In this document: piece by piece, positions 24,884 through 37,631 of the stretch | How the letters are laid out: each line of letters opens with the position of its first letter | How positions within the stretch are numbered: position 1 is the first letter of the stretch | From: Astrocystis sublimbata | Taxonomy: Eukaryota; Ascomycota; Sordariomycetes; Xylariales; Xylariaceae | Reading direction: 5' to 3' | Length of the DNA: 64,000 nt | Assembly: GCA_022453515.1 (NCBI GenBank) | Contig: JAJNNY010000026.1 | Span: 124,001-188,000, forward strand | The notes under the pieces: generated by a model | The model's input: the letters and a program-made list of their open reading frames with translations, nothing else | Told to the model about the DNA's origin: nothing | Databases searched by the model: none | Translations under genes and position numbers: made by a program

Positions 24884-25892
24884 CTAGAACATGTTGCAGC
24901 AAAATTTATTGAGAATCTTCCTGAGGAATCTCTTGACGAATTTCTCGACTTCGTCACCCTGTTCCTGTTGCTGGTGCTGCTGTTGTTGTCCGGGATAAGA
25001 CTGTTGCTGTTGATCAGGGTGGTATTGCGGCTGTGGATGTTGTTGATAACCATCGTGCTGGGGAGGTGGAGAGGGCTTGTGGTCGCCTTGCAGGGTGACA
25101 TATATGCGTCCCGCATTCTCTTCTGTCTCGTATCGTAGCCCGAGATCGTCGCAGAGTTCCTCAATCGCTGGCTTGAGGTGCTGTTTGTTGTCCTTGCTAT
25201 GATGGCCTTGCCCAACGATGCTTTGAATAGCAAGACAATAGTCAGCTTCTTATATTGCGCACGCAAGTCGTGTACTTATGAGAGACTCTGTGATGTTCTT
25301 ACACATGTATATATGTTTTCTGGCTTCTTTGTCTCTTCTGAATTTCGTTTCTGGTGATGATCACAGCCTCTTTAACGTATTGCCCATGTAAGTCAATTGT
25401 GTCCGGATCCTGGCCTTCGTTGATTATCGCGAAAATAGCTTCACCGGCGTTCAGGCTCGATTTTTCAGCATCTTGGACGAGCTTATGGCCTCTGTTGCTT
25501 AACTCCTTTGCCCCAGCTCCGTCGCCTCGCCCATAGGCTTGGGTAGCCTAGTCTCCGTTCATTAACCACGGCTAAGATGGCTTTGAACACAAGCATTGAG
25601 ATTGGGATGTAGTAATGAATGACGAGGAATATGTTCATGGCAACATACCTCGCTGAAACATGTTCTACTCTCTTCGTATAGACCCGACGCCTCCGCACGG
25701 AAGCCCTTGAATTGCTCCTCAGTGAGCCTGGGTCTGTGTTGGTTGCGTTCGCGGTAATGATCTGTGATAATGATATTGTTAAAGACGTGGTCGGAGAGGA
25801 CCAAGGAATCGGAACTGTTCAGTCATACCATTATGACGGTTCTCAAAGCCCCCTTGCTCAGGATACCTTTGAAGTTCGATACCACCAGACAT
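24884..25892 (-). CDS. DUF1771-Smr domain protein
   Basis: Four exons (25892-25829, 25761-25649, 25547-25303, 25220-24884) with introns of 67, 101 and 82 bp give 252 aa; all phases agree. Seen: MSGGIELQRYPEQGG; a helical DUF1771-like segment at about 30-95 (TEEQFKGFRAEASGLYEESRTCF-SEATQAYGRGDGAGAKELS); then an Smr domain with the DLHG motif at 111-114 and GQGHHS at 144-149, plus RYETEENAGRIYVTLQGD. The rest is Gln/Pro/His-rich and ends in a basic amphipathic tail. Smr domains are small nuclease-like RNA or DNA binding units. From family knowledge the fungal protein may act in RNA metabolism or ribosome-associated decay; the substrate is unknown. The region also shows out-of-frame ORFs that are shadows. 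Confidence 0.9.
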
Positions 25893-28800
25893 CTTGCGGC
25901 TTTCCTTCGAAGAACAAAGTTTTCAAGTTATAAGACCGAGCTGCCGACAAAGGTTGTTCTTCAATTGGCAGAACAAAGCACGCCGACCGACCGTGCCGCT
26001 CGCTCTGTTCTTTGTGTCGTTTTTACGCGCAGGAGGCTGACTTACGCGGTAGACAACTCAGCCGTATCGTGGAGAGATCTGACGCTAAACAAGCTGGCAG
26101 TTCGCCAGTCGGCTAGCTGGCTAGCTGACCGACTGGGGCTTCTTGGGTGAACATTGCTTGGCCTTACGCATTGCAGCCCATTAGAGCGGATTGGGATGGG
26201 GCTGATGCTGGTTCTGGCTGTCCTGCCGGCTTCCGGGGGCGTCGTAGCAGACCGCCATTGCTGAGCTGCATCGTTTCTTATGAGACTTGCTGCGCCGAAA
26301 ATGGTACAGTGACTACATAGAAGTAATGCTATATCGTTTTGTATACCTCGGGACTCGACGTGTCTTGCAGATAGATGCCCTGGAACCGTGGTATGTCCCG
26401 TTTCGGGATATTTCCGGCCAGGAGTGCCAGGTACCCGTAGGTTCTAGGCGTTCTAGTAATTAGGAAGACTTTTGCTGGGCTCTAGCTGAATTCAGCGTTA
26501 GAGAACCAGTTCAGGACTGGTCGATAGCTAATGATATTGATGATCTACACTAGGAGAGACCGGCTGAAGGACAGTATACTATCGTTTCGAAGCGTGTTCC
26601 TATCCCACCAGTCCGATAGACCGAATGGTCTCGACGTATATTGGTTTCGATCACTAAACACAAACCTTCTCTTTGGAGCGTAGCTCCTTGTTGATGCAAA
26701 GTATGCATACGTTTAACGATTGGATCATGCCATTGTTCTTCTATTGTTCTATATGTACGTACTCAGCCGGCCCAGTCCCAACACGTTAGGCTACATACAG
26801 GACGAGTATACTTCACCCCCTAACTTCAGGCCGACTTCAGGAATTATCATCATTGATTAACATCAGAGAATTCATCGTTGTTCCGTACCGGTTTTTACAT
26901 CTCCAATTGCGCCTCATTGTCAAAGCGGATCACCCTAGTCTACAGCCTGGGTACCAGCTAAAAGCCACGAGATTGTGCAGTACAAACGGCGTTCTGAAGT
27001 GGGGAAATTCGTATCTCCGTCATGTTGCAGAGCGACAAACGGTGTTACGCTTGTTTACCGTGCAATGAGAGGAGGTCTTAGGCCCTCAAGTTACGTTAAC
27101 ATGGAACCAACTCCATCACTACTGGTAGATTACACGATATCCAAATATGACCGTGGTGCCATATTGTGAACTTGAACCAAACCTTACAACTCAGCATATG
27201 CAGAAAGAATTTGGACCCATAGACATGAGGGGACTGGAATCTCCAAAGGTGGACCGCTAGTAACACAATTAAATGAAGGCATACAAAGTTGGTCAGGCGC
27301 TTGGAAAGCATGGCACTAAGCACGAGCCAAGACGCCTCGGTAGTATGAGAACGTGGCAATTCTTCAAGAAACAAGCTTCATGACAGGCCTGCCATGAGGA
27401 ACGCATTGAAGAAGAAATATCCGAGTAGGGCCTGAAGATGTTTCAAAAGCTGCTGGGGTGGTGATCTTGGCGCTGCTTTCGATTCTCACTATCGGCTCAT
27501 CCAGTCTACTACTAAGGCGTGCATCATTCTAGCTTACGTTAGGTTTTAACAACCTGAATAGGGTGCCCATTTGGCGACTTTGGTAGCCAGTCACGCCAGT
27601 GTGTTCTGGTCTGGAGTCTAAGGCAGATACCCGCCAAATTTGTTCCTTCGCTTCAAGGCGATCCGAGCGCAACATCGTGAGGACAATTTTGATATTATTC
27701 TGCCACTGGTCCCGCCTGTATCTGCCGAAATTGGAGTGATATAACGCAGCTGTTATTCTCAGAATGGGTTTCGATATCACAAATGACAGGCCAGGTATGC
27801 TAGGCATCCTGAACTGAGTACGAGCAGTTGAATGAAGCACACGTAGGATTCATGGTAACAAGCAAGAGCCAATGTACAATAGAGTTCAGCATTTTAAGAG
27901 GCGTTGTTAGTTACCGTCCACATCTCTCGGCACAGATATAAATAACTAACCATGATGCTGCTGACAGCGTCAGGTGATGAATGCCTCTTTCTGATAGGCT
28001 CTATGCTGTGATTCTGCGGTAGACCTGGGTCCCACAGCGAGGACTCGCCTTGTTGAATGGCGTCGCTATCTCACTGCATACTAAGTTGGTGCAGGAGATT
28101 GCGTTTTGCGGGATGGTTAGCTCGGAATCCTGCATGCAACAAAGTTATTGTGAGGCGCAAGAATATCCCCGCGACAATTACCTGCCTCCGAGTATGCCCT
28201 CGTTGCTATAAACGACTGCTCCAAACAACAATATGATACCATCTAGACGTAACGGGAACAAATTGTTTGCTTTCACATACAGCGGAATGGACAGGCGTTT
28301 GATGGTTGCCGTTATTCGTTGATTGTGATAGATGGTAACGCACAATACCGGCCGGTAACGTAATACTTGTCGCACTGCATCCGTGGTCACTTGCAGCACA
28401 GTCAGTTCTGATGTAGACGATATAGCTGAGAGAAGAACAGCTTTGGAACCAGTTTCCTTGACACAACTACCTACCAGAGGTCTGTGGGACAATTGCAATA
28501 TCGCGAAATATATATTCTTGGTCAAGCCGTAAACTTACACTAGGTAGACTAGTAGTCCTTCGACTCCAAGGGTACCAATCCTTGCCGTCGGTCAGCACGG
28601 CAGTTTACCGTAGTCTTGACTCCGTCTTTGAACTCGGTATGTTCGATCCAAACCCAATCAAGGCTGAAGCCGTCGACGGTGATTTGTTGCGAATCGACAA
28701 CTGAATGCTGAATCATGATTAGATTACGTAGCGGAAAGGGGGGGGTTGTAGTTTAGACGATCGTAAATGAGAGCGGTAGATCATCTGCTATGGACAGCAT

Positions 28801-31684
28801 AGAGACATAAGACACAGGCAACTAGTGAGCATTGATGCGAACTATGTGGGTTATGCACTTTGCCCTTGTGGCAATCAACTCAACACACGTCAGACTCAGC
28901 ATCAGATGTTGGATGGTTGGGTGGTCAGATATTGATATCTTAGGTGGTCAGCAAGTCAATCGCAGATACGTCTGCTACGAGGGCTTGTTACTAGATTGCA
29001 TATGATTTACGATCATTGTATCGCAGTAGGTGCGAGATAGTTAGTTGCCTTTCCTACTTTTGGACTCCGAGGTCAAAATTACCATACTATACTTGTTCAA
29101 CACTTGCGTTCCTTCAAGTATTTGCGTGCAGTCATGTTCTCTCCTTTTCCGGATATCTTCTGAAGGCACTGATCAATGATCAACGGGCAACACTACCGCC
29201 AAGCACGAGGATGGCCCAGATATGTATGGGAGCTTACCTTACGTATTACATTTTATCATATATGTACTCGCGCAAGGAATATCTGTTCCATTATGTACCT
29301 AGGTATTCTTTCGGCCTTGGGGGTTCGGTTTACTAGCAGTCTAGCACACAATCAAAAACTGGTGACAATCTCTACTCTTGGTCTGTATACGGTGTCTTCC
29401 GACAAACCGATATATGTACTGTTCAAGCAGCCGTGAACCGTAACCGAGAAGATGTAGGGCAACGAGGTACTACTCGAGAGCGTCGGGACTAAAAAGGGGA
29501 TGCTCATTTCACTAAGAGGTACCGTACAGGTCTAGTGTCGGGCACTCCTTGCAAGTGGCAGCGGACGAATCTGCAGAGCTTTTGCGACATGCCTCTTGGC
29601 TGCTTTCGGCCTAGACGGGCTGGGTAGTGCCAGGTAGTATCGGGTCCCCGGGCAACCGCCCCAACTCGCTAAGGGAGGTAGTAGCCTAGGTAGCTGCTGT
29701 TGTTCGTTCTCCTGAGTCTAGGCTGTCTGTCTGTCGTGAGCGAGTCCGTTGTGGTTGTGGTGGTGGTTGTGGCATCGGGTGGCTGGGCCGATAGACGACG
29801 GCGGGACCAAGTGCCTGCGGGTTATCCTGCAGACATCATGACATGCAGGTGGAAAGGTACTAGAATGATTGAATCGAAGACCTACACATATGTATGTAGG
29901 TATGCATTGCATATCACTCACTCACTTCTGGACCATATCCAACTTGGAAGTCGCCCGTTTCTCGTCACTCACTGATCGATCGACTCCTCCAGGCGACGGC
30001 GCATTAGCCCTAGGTCGTGCACTCGCTCGCATGCGAGATGCTCGCCAGCGTCGCGTGGACAACTTACTTCCTTCCCACTTGGCGACCTACCTAGTATATA
30101 CTAGATGGAAACTTGGGTTGTTAGGGGTAGCCAGGGATGAAAATTTCCCGCCCGGGATTGCGGACTGGAGCTGAGGCACCAAGGATCCTCCGTCAAATCA
30201 GCTGGCTCGCCGTCTTCTATGCGTTAGGTTAAGGTAAGTAGGTACTGACTTACACAACATTAGTATGTAGATAAGGTAGTAAGTAGTATGCGACGACACA
30301 GCCGTGACAGAGAGCCGTTGTGTGTCTCGTAGATGGTCGCGGGCGAGCTAATACCCTCGTGTTCCGGTAGCGCATAGTCTGTTGCAAAAGAATGCCAGCC
30401 GTTACTGCGGCTTGTGTTAGGTAGTCGAATGAATCAGTTAGTCGTCCATCTCTCATGTAAATTCTGCATTCAGCATCCACTGCGCACTGCGCAGGCGCGC
30501 GCAGTTGGTTAGCGAAACCAACCCAGGCCGACGAGCCCCACCACGCCTGGGCATCTACAATGTCAATCTGAGGCAAGGTACCTGGCTAGCGCTACCTCGT
30601 GAGCACGAGAGAGAGGTACCCTGCTAAGTACCCTATTTGCAAGGCGGACCAACACGCTAGGAGGTACTCGTACGAGACACCTACGATGCACCCCCCCGAA
30701 GCCCCCCATCACAGCGGAACAGGCCAGCAGCACACCTGGGCAGGCCTTCGCTCTAGGCTCCCCAGCAGATCCCGTCGCTGGGCAGGAGGAGGTACCTAAA
30801 GAAATCCATCTAGGATGGTACCTACACTGCGCTGGTGCACCGGTAGGTAGACTCCCAGACTGCCCAGACTTGTCGTAGTCCCATCCCATCTGCGCCCCCC
30901 GGTCACCAATCTCGCTCAGACGCCCTTTTTTCCCTTTCCCTCGTCGCCCATTCTCACCATCTTCGCCGCTCTCTACTTCTGGTGGTCCATCATCAAACCA
31001 CCGCTTGCTGCTATCGCCTCTCTGCCAGACAGACCGAAAAGGCTGCTGCCCAGGTAAGTCGCCGTCCGCCTTTTCACGCCGAGTCTTGATTTCACCTTCT
31101 ATTATCGCGCACACTGCCGGCAACATCCAGAACTGCACCCGCCGGGGCGAGTGTCGAGGCCAGTGTCCCAAGCGGGCGTTCACACGAGTATCCAAGGAGC
31201 TTCCGACATCGACGACAATAAAAACAACAACAACAACTTGATCAGCTCCAACTCGACGTTCAATCTCGAAATCGTGTATAAATTTATACGCCGGTCTCCC
31301 GAATCTCCGCGTCAGCAGATTCATTGTCTGCTGTTGTTTTGTCATATCTTGCAGCATTGTGGCCCCGTGCGAGCGCATGTCTTTGTGTGTGTGCCTGGGT
31401 CTCTCTGCATCAAAAGAATAGGGCCACGAACATGCGAGGGGCCACCCGGCCGGTGCACTTTCATACACTGCCCGAACTCAAACCATCAATCATCTTATCC
31501 GCGGCCACTTGTTACTTACTTACCCCTTCTTTCATCAACTGACCAGATTCGCTCCTTAGTACCAAAATACAACAACAACACAACAACCCCTTGTTGGATC
31601 ACCACCACCGGCCAACGTCGAGCCTTCCGAGCCACATCGCGATTTTTTCCATCATTCTGCTAGGATCCTCGCGCGCTCGTCAAG
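25893..31684. other. 5.8-kb gene desert
   Basis: No open frame here shows a conserved domain. Candidates of 60-115 codons (for example 27529-27840, 28178-28525 and a 55-codon frame at 28549-28716, all minus) cannot be joined into a plausible gene. Scattered CCTAGGTA motifs occur (29299, 29690). The last 650 bp are pyrimidine-rich with ACAAC runs and are probably the G-alpha promoter and 5' leader; a possible 5'-UTR intron starts at the GTAAGT at 31054 and could end at GCAG near 31354. Confidence 0.5.
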
Positions 31685-33018
31685 ATGGGTTGTGGAATGA
31701 GCACGGAGGAGAAGGAGGGCAAGGCCCGCAACGAGGAGATTGAGAACCAATTGAAGCGCGACAAGATGATGCAGCGGAACGAGATCAAGATGCTTCTTCT
31801 GGGTGAGCAAGGCCCGATCTCTTCGTGCACTCTGCGCCCCTCGCTAACATTTCGACCCCCCGATCAGGTGCTGGTGAATCCGGAAAGTCGACCATCTTGA
31901 AGCAGATGAAGCTGATCCACGAGGGCGGATATTCACGCGACGAGCGGGAATCCTTCAAAGAAATCATCTTCAGCAACACAGTCCAGTCGATGCGCGTCAT
32001 TCTCGAGGCCATGGAGTCGCTTGAACTACCGTTGGAAGATCAGCGCATGGAGTACCACGTCCAGACCATCTTCATGCAGCCTGCACAGATCGAGGGCGAC
32101 GTCCTGCCCCCAGAGGTCGGCAATGCCATTGACGCTCTGTGGAAGGATCATGGTGTGCAAGAGTGTTTCAAGCGATCGCGCGAATACCAACTGAATGATT
32201 CGGCTCGATAGTGAGTTGCGTGCTCTGGAAGCAGCCGGGTTTCTCGCTAACGTGGATATCAGCTATTTCGATAACATCGTGCGTATCGCTACTCCCGACT
32301 ACATGCCCAATGATCAAGATGTTCTGCGATCGCGTGTCAAGACAACCAGTATCACCGAGACAACATTCATCATTGGTGACTTGACATACCGAATGTTCGA
32401 CGTCGGTGGCCAACGATCCGAGCGAAAGAAGTGGATTCATTGTTTCGAGAACGTCACAACCATCCTCTTCCTGGTTGCCATATCCGAGTACGATCAGTTG
32501 TTGTTCGAGGACGAGACCGTCAACCGTATGCAAGAAGCCCTCACTCTATTCGACTCCATCTGCAACTCCAGGTGGTTCATCAAGACATCTATCATTCTGT
32601 TCCTCAACAAGATCGATCGGTTTAAGGAGAAGCTTCCCGTCAGCCCTATGAAGAACTACTTCCCTGATTACGAGGGCGGCGAAGATTATGCCTCTGCTTG
32701 CGACTACATTCTGAACCGCTTCGTCAGTCTAAACCAGCACGAGACCAAGCAAATCTACACGGTACGTGTTCCAAAGCCTGCCCTCTTTCCACTATACCGT
32801 GTTGCTGCCGCGGTTGTGATTTGGAGCGATTGCAACAAGTACTGACGTTTGCCTCATTAGCATTTCACATGTGCCACAGATACGACACAAATCCGTTTCG
32901 TCATGGCCGCCGTCAATGGTGAGATCAGCTGAGTGCATCCACGAATTTGTATATGGGTACTAACCAATTCATAGATATCATTATCCAAGAAAACTTGCGG
33001 TTGTGCGGTCTGATCTGA
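31685..33018 (+). CDS. gna-1: Heterotrimeric G-protein alpha subunit, fungal group I (GNA-1 type)
   Basis: Membrane-attached GTPase linking receptors to cAMP and MAPK signalling, controlling growth, mating and virulence in related fungi. Five exons (31685-31802, 31868-32210, 32263-32761, 32861-32918, 32975-33018) with introns of 65, 52, 99 and 56 bp give exactly 353 aa, the standard length. Seen: N-terminal MGCGMS (myristoylation at Gly2, palmitoylation at Cys3); P-loop GAGESGKST at 40-48; switch [34 protein letters not shown]-terminal LRLCGLI with Cys four from the end, the pertussis-toxin type site of group I. All motifs are intact. The upstream region is long and CT-rich. Confidence 0.98.
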
Positions 33019-35046
33019 TCTCCCTCAACCGGTCACCGCCCTGTGCCGGTGAACATGACTTACCATCGAAATACCCACCCACGTATACTCCAATAGCTGC
33101 CAGTAATATGTTAGACCTGGCTAATGACTCATCTGTAACCACCACGAGTTGGCAAGCGGATCCCTCTGTGTTTTGTTTTGCGCCGAATTTCCCGACATAT
33201 CCATCACTTCAGCACCGTGTTTTACCAAAAGACCGTCTTCTCCGGCTTCGCAGGGAGCCTCTTGACAGCGCCATACCCGCATGAGATCTCGAGTCCATGC
33301 TGTCAAGTGGGAGGACACCATTGCATTCGCCGGGCCGCGGTGAAAACTACATATCTTGTTTAATTTTTGAAACGGTGACGGCGGCGGCGGCGACGTTGAC
33401 CTCATTTCTTACTTTTATTTTTTTTCCTTTTTGTGTCAAGGCCTCCGGAGTGTCTGAGTGAACGCTAAAAGAGGCGGGGTCGTCGGGGGAGTTGCGCCGC
33501 CATTTATATGTTGCAACATGAAGGGCTATGGAGCGAGAAGAGTACGGACGATTGCAACGAAGTTATACCAAAGCGTCAGCATGGTCTTGTCCGGAGACGC
33601 CAGCATTAGGTGCTCTGGGCAAACTGGTTGGATTGTTGATTGATGTAAGATGAATAATCAACCAATGTTCTATATACATACATGTGTAAAAAAGCTGTTC
33701 AAAGATTGTCATTGTGAATATTGGGATTTGTCTTCTTGACAATATCTGCATCCTCGTGATCCAGAGATGAGTATGTGTAGATAGGACCTTCTGCCCTCCT
33801 ATTTCGCCCGTCTTTGAATGCGATGTTAGTATTTTCATACTCATTCGTGGGTGCCTACGTATTAGACACCTCCAGACCCGTGGTTATGTACGTAATTCAA
33901 TGTGCTGGTATTCAGTCTGGCCTGACTCGGTTACACACTATCTTGGTATCTTCGGCACCCTTCTCGAACAATTCCACGATGCCAGCAACTCGGCTCCAAC
34001 CAGGTTGCCTCCCTTGACTTGTTTCCTTTTCTTCCATCGCTTACCTTTCCATCCCATTCTGTGTCTTCCAAACAGACTACGGTACCGAGTGATCTGAAGA
34101 AGAGAATCTGGCATGGTCTCGGAGTGTTGGGATCAGCTGGCGTGATTTGTTTCGGAAGAAGGGGCTGGGATCAGGCCACGGAACTTCTCTCTCTCCTTCT
34201 TTCTTTCTGCCAGGGAAGGGAAAGTACCCAGCGACCCCTCCCTCTCTTCACATTATCGTATCAAGTTCATCGAGATGATACTGATATGTGAGGTATCATT
34301 TCCGAAAACTAACTAACTACCTACTCATGCAGCATGCAATACAATGCGACACACCACAACACAACACAACACAACAGGACAAGAGAAGAGAAGACAAGAC
34401 AGTAAGTAGTAGAGTAAAGAGAAGAAAAACCAATTGGCAATTCCGAAGGTCGTACATGGCGTAAACAGAGATTGCCAATCCTTCTTTTCTTCGACGTTAG
34501 GCATGCATTCCTATCCAAATGCGAATGACCTACTTACATCCATATGCCATACTAGGCCACTCGGCCGAGAAGCAAAAACCAAAAACCAATATACCTGAGA
34601 CATGCTTAATCGTCGCGCGGTAGCACCATCCATCTCTTCCTTGTTCCACCCCTCAGTTGTCCGAACTTATTGGTGCTCAGCTGGGTTAGTTGGCCAACTA
34701 GCTGCCAACTCGGTGAAACATGTCACAGACAAAACCGAACGAAGAGGGATGTCGGTCTGCTGCCCCATTTGGCGAATTACCTATGTAAGGGACGGTTCGT
34801 TTTGGACGTTTCGAACGACTCAATATCATCGGAGGCGCATCTATATACTATGTACCAAATACAGGCTACTTACTACCCACCCATAATGCCTCTAGGCTGC
34901 CTGCCGAGCTTGCCACGAGGGGCATATTATACATTTACGCATACGGTTTTACGTGCTGTGCAGTACTGTCTTAGTCATTTTCATAGTCTATCAATTCCTT
35001 TGTTTGGTTTTTTTTTTATTCTTCCCTCGTCCTAATACATACCTTT
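33019..35046. other. Intergenic region between convergent genes
   Basis: 2 kb with no supported gene. It includes a poly-T/GGC stretch near 33360-33440 and an ACAAC microsatellite at about 34346-34376 followed by AAGAG/AAGAC repeats to about 34400. Confidence 0.5.
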
Positions 35047-36292
35047 TCAGTGCGGCTTGAGACTACTGTCTCTCTTCCGATAGTTGTTCGGATGGCCCCT
35101 CTCCTTGCAGAACGTGCGGATCTTGCCGTAGATGTCGGGTAGCACGAAGATCCAGACGAGGGCGACGAGCCAGGACATGACGGTGTCGACGAGCCAGTTG
35201 TGGCGCGGCGACCCGCCCATGGAGGCCCAGCGGAAGACGGAGCCGATGAAGCCGACAGTGACGGCGTAGTCGCCCTTCTCGAGCCCGGCTATGGCGTTGG
35301 CGGCGACGGCGTCGGGGGTCTGGACGGGATCAGTGGCCTCGATGATCTTGGTGATCTCGGGCTTGGACACGTTCTCGCGCACGAAGCCCGGGCTCGAGAT
35401 GCCGCCGGGGTAGACGATGTGGACCTTGACGGCCTGCGGGTAGAGCTCGAGCTCCTGCACCAGGGTGTCGGCGAGCCCGCGCAGGGCGGCCTTGGCGGGG
35501 GTGTAGGTGCCGTAGCCGATGACGGGGAAGAGGGCGACGGCGGAGGAGGTGAAGATCAGGTGCTTCGGGTCGGGCTGGACGGAGGCGTCGGGGGCGTCGG
35601 GAGCGCACCACAGCCGCAGGATGGCGTGGGCCATCTCGGCGTTGCCCCAGAAGTTCAGGTCCATGTGCTCCCGCGTCAGCGACAGCGGCGCCTCGACCCA
35701 GAGGTCGGGCGTCGACTTGCCGGCGATGCACCAGACAATGTCGGGGACCTGGCCGTTGTTCCACGCGACGACTTGCTCGAGTAAGGAGGCGGCATAGTCG
35801 GGCTGGGACACGTCGGCGGAAATGTAGTGGAATCGTTGGGTTTGCGGTTTGCGTGCGGCGGCCTGGATGGGGAGCGGGAAACGGCAGTCAACAAAATGGG
35901 ATTCTCGTATAGCCGATGTGGTCGTAGATAGACAGGAGGCGCAGAGCAATAGATAGACAGATGGACAAAGAGCGTACCTTGGCTTCAGCCATTGCCTCGT
36001 CGAGCTTGCTGGCGGAGCGCGAGACGAGAACGACGTTGGCGCCCTTCGCGGCGAGCTGTCGCACGGCACTGCGGCCCATGCCCTCAGACGCACCAGTGAC
36101 TAGAACCGTCTGCAGCTCATGACACGCCAGTTAGTATGGCGAGGCCGAAAGGGAGGGGACAATGGATGCACGCACCTTGCCCTCGACGGGCATGTGGTTC
36201 TTGCTCCAAACTGCGCCCATGGTCACGAAGAGTACGAGCGCAACCAGGCCGACTGAAATGGCAATCCACAAAGGTTGGTTGAGACGGTCCAT
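35047..36292 (-). CDS. TSC10: 3-ketodihydrosphingosine reductase
   Basis: NADPH-dependent ER enzyme for the second step of sphingolipid synthesis (3-ketosphinganine to sphinganine). Three exons (36292-36176, 36109-35978, 35862-35047) with phase-0 introns of 66 and 115 bp give 354 aa. Seen: an N-terminal transmembrane helix (LWIAISVGLVALVLFVTMGAV, about 8-28); cofactor motif TGASEGMG at 44-51; SSAVALFPVIGYGTYTPAK with the catalytic Tyr203 and Lys207; HIVYPGGISSPGF; and a hydrophobic C-terminal segment (WLVALVWIFVLPDIYG). TGASEGMG together with YTPAK is typical of the KDSR branch of the short-chain dehydrogenases. The first exon is 39 codons and the family start is clear. Confidence 0.95.
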
Positions 36293-37294
36293 GAGAAGGG
36301 AGAGAGACCTGGTTGTTGTGATGGTGTGTCTCCGACTCTCCCAAGTCGGAAGTCCTTTGTCCCACCCGCTACGCAAACTGTGATGTGGAAGAATGGAAAT
36401 CCAGCGTCTCGATACTTTTTTGTGTTTGTAAATAAATGAGTAGATGCCGGTACTACATTACCTACCAAGGGACAATACTTGGCGCTTGTTACCAGTATGC
36501 CTGTTACCTTAGTGGTCCTGTAAGCTGCACGAACCGTTGCAACGAGGAGGGATGGAGGGGTCCTTTGTGGTGCCCCTTACCTGGCTTGGCAGCAGGGTAG
36601 CAACAGTGCTGGTTACGACCTAAAGGTACCTAGACACGCGAGCACGCTAGGTACCTCTGAGATAGGTTTTACCATTCCGATTCGGAATAGAAATTCATCC
36701 TGAGCCAACGCCGCTTTTGGCCTGAGAAAGACCCGTTTTTCATAACCCGATATGAACACAAAGATTTGCATAATTTCCAATACACGTACAACCGTAATTG
36801 CACAAAAACTAAGACTGTTTTACAATAAACTGTAAAACAGATTTCAGTATGCATTACAGGACCGTCCGTACGAACGACTTCCTAGGAAGTCGCCCGAGTT
36901 TAGTAGGGACCTGGCCAGAAGCTGGGGTGCGCCTGGCCTAGTATAGTAGTCTGAGCGTGAATTAAAGCGCATGCCCTCTTGTTACAGGTCGTTGTATCTA
37001 ATTAGCTTATTGTACTGTTGATCTTTAGTCGGGCTTAAGCTTAGGCTTAACGAGACGTGTTAACCTCCCTGAGAACTAGTAGACTACAGGTAGACATAGC
37101 TGTTGTGTAATGGCCACTACTAGGTATACCACAGAGGTACTTCTTGTAGTAGTGTACTAGTGTGTTGTTGGTAGATCATAGGGCCATGGAGACAAATGTC
37201 ATCTAACGTGATAGCTAACAAGGTTGTCATTAAGTATTCACCTCACACAGCTAAGAGAGAGCTTATTCCAGGAACTAGCTATATGCTTAGATTG

Positions 37295-37631
37295 CTAAGC
37301 GAAGTAAGGACTGACTAAATACGTAGGAGATTCTTCATCATTATATAGCGTTCCTTCCTTCACTTCTTTCAGCGAGTTCTCGTGTTCACTTTGCCCAACT
37401 GCGATCACTTCTCTCTTGGCAGGTGATCCGTTACGTGATCCGGTACTTCCTGAGTGTACCTTTTTCTTGGCCCTGCGCCTCGTCCTGCGTCCCGTGCTTG
37501 GCCCAACCAACAGGTTACTTTGATGTTGGTCCGTAACATGTTGTCTGTATATTTTCCGCCAGATTACCTAGAATATAGCTAATGTTTGCTTTGAACGCTT
37601 CACGGGATCCCGGGTTGGGATTTTCTGCCAT
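37295..37631 (-). pseudogene. Short coding-like relic, possibly from a retroelement
   Basis: From an ATG at 37631 the frame reads MAENPNPGSREAFKANISY and stops after 42 codons. An overlapping frame then reads LLVGPSTGRRTRRRAKKKVH and continues acidic and polar to a stop at 37295. The two parts could be one frameshifted or spliced small protein. The basic, polar character resembles leader or gag-like parts of fungal elements, but there is no zinc knuckle, protease or transcriptase nearby. Function not recognised. Confidence 0.25.

Noticed and set aside
28549..28716. 55-codon minus-strand frame starting MIQHSVVDSQQITVDGF
   Set aside because: Its composition looks coding-like, but there is no second exon, no family match and no conservation evidence.
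30563..31468. 301-codon open frame on the minus strand
   Set aside because: It lies antisense to the probable G-alpha leader, has mixed low-complexity composition and shows no domain; best explained by GC/CT-rich promoter DNA.
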